From assembly GCA_900554725.1 (NCBI GenBank), contig USII01000086.1, positions 1 to 5,229 of the forward strand: a DNA stretch of 5,229 nt, given 5' to 3'. Positions 4,955 to 5,229 of the stretch are shown in pieces; position 1 is the first letter of the stretch; each line of letters opens with the position of its first letter. This stretch comes from an uncultured Eubacteriales bacterium (GTDB lineage Bacteria; Bacillota; Clostridia; Christensenellales; Christensenellaceae). The notes beneath the pieces were generated by a model, which had not been told where the DNA came from, made no database searches, and worked only from the letters and a program-made list of their open reading frames with translations. The translations under genes were made by a program, and so were the position numbers.

Positions 4955-5229
4955 ATGGCATATGCAGAAGGCGTAAATAAAGGGTTTTTAGAGCAGGAAA
5001 AGGAGGGCGTGGTTTTCTATACCATTCCCGCTTTCACGGCGCTGGGAGTGCGGCATGGCTTCACCTCTCGGATTGGCGGCGTAAGCGAGGGAGAATATGC
5101 ATCGCTCAACTTGAGCTTTAAGAGGGAGCCGGATTCTGAGCGCGTGCGGGAAAACTTCCGCCGGGCGGCAAAAGCCATTGGAGTGCCGGCAGAGCAGCTT
5201 GTGCTTTGCAACTACGAGCATGGAAACTG
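4955..5229 (+). CDS. pgeF: PgeF/YlmD-type multicopper oxidase-fold protein, 3'-partial
   Basis: This is the first 91 codons of a protein of the YfiH/YlmD/LACC1 family, often annotated as polyphenol oxidase or peptidoglycan editing factor PgeF. Family members have been reported to act on purine nucleosides, and PgeF to limit misincorporation of non-alanine residues in peptidoglycan in E. coli; the role in spore formers is not settled. The hallmark HGFTSRIGGVSEGEYASLNLS spans residues 34-54, with conserved His34, and is followed by FKREPDSERVRENFRRAAKAIG. At the window edge LVLCNYEHGN carries the metal-site His89; homologues usually have a Gln two residues before it, here Tyr87. The ATG is supported by AAGGAG (4941-4946) eight nt upstream. 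It follows nrdR by 72 nt on the same strand, consistent with co-transcription from the nrdR promoter. Truncated only by the window end. Confidence 0.9.
   Translation, partial: MAYAEGVNKGFLEQEKEGVVFYTIPAFTALGVRHGFTSRIGGVSEGEYASLNLSFKREPDSERVRENFRRAAKAIGVPAEQLVLCNYEHGN

Overview
The window reads as chromosomal DNA of an endospore-forming member of the Bacillota, most likely class Clostridia. The evidence is a spoIIGA-sigE pair with a Spo0A-type promoter, a YlmC/YmxH-family sporulation gene, nrdR and a YlmD/PgeF-type gene, all with strong purine-rich ribosome binding sites and moderate GC. Genus cannot be named from this. The left edge is the end of an assembled contig: bases 1-47 are an Illumina Nextera i5 adapter, not genome.

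Layout. (a) 48-871, + strand: a DUF1835/DUF3658-type protein, missing only a few N-terminal residues. (b) 872-954: a short convergent gap with an 11-bp perfect hairpin that terminates the minus-strand operon. (c) 955-2331, - strand: spoIIGA then sigE, separated by 9 nt and translationally coupled, driven by a promoter resembling the Spo0A-activated spoIIG promoter. (d) 2332-2518: divergent intergenic region. (e) 2519-3949, + strand: a complete pyruvate kinase gene with its own terminator. (f) 4104-5229, + strand: ymxH/ylmC-like gene, nrdR with its own promoter, and the start of pgeF/ylmD, which runs off the window.

How it fits together. SpoIIGA is the membrane aspartic protease that matures pro-SigE in the mother cell. 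YmxH/YlmC, NrdR and YlmD commonly sit downstream of spoIIGA-sigE-sigG in Bacillota. Here that neighbourhood is rearranged: spoIIGA-sigE points the other way, pyk lies between, and sigG is not where it would be expected.

The most notable observation is that sigE stops after 191 codons, just before conserved region 4.2 (the -35-binding helix-turn-helix), and a terminator hairpin begins 7 nt later. The rest of the protein, its pro-sequence, the ribosome binding site, the protease partner and the promoter all look intact. This could be a developmentally split sigma gene (as sigK is split by skin elements), a two-part sigma factor, a lineage losing sporulation, or an assembly chimera close to a contig end. 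The sequence alone does not decide between these.
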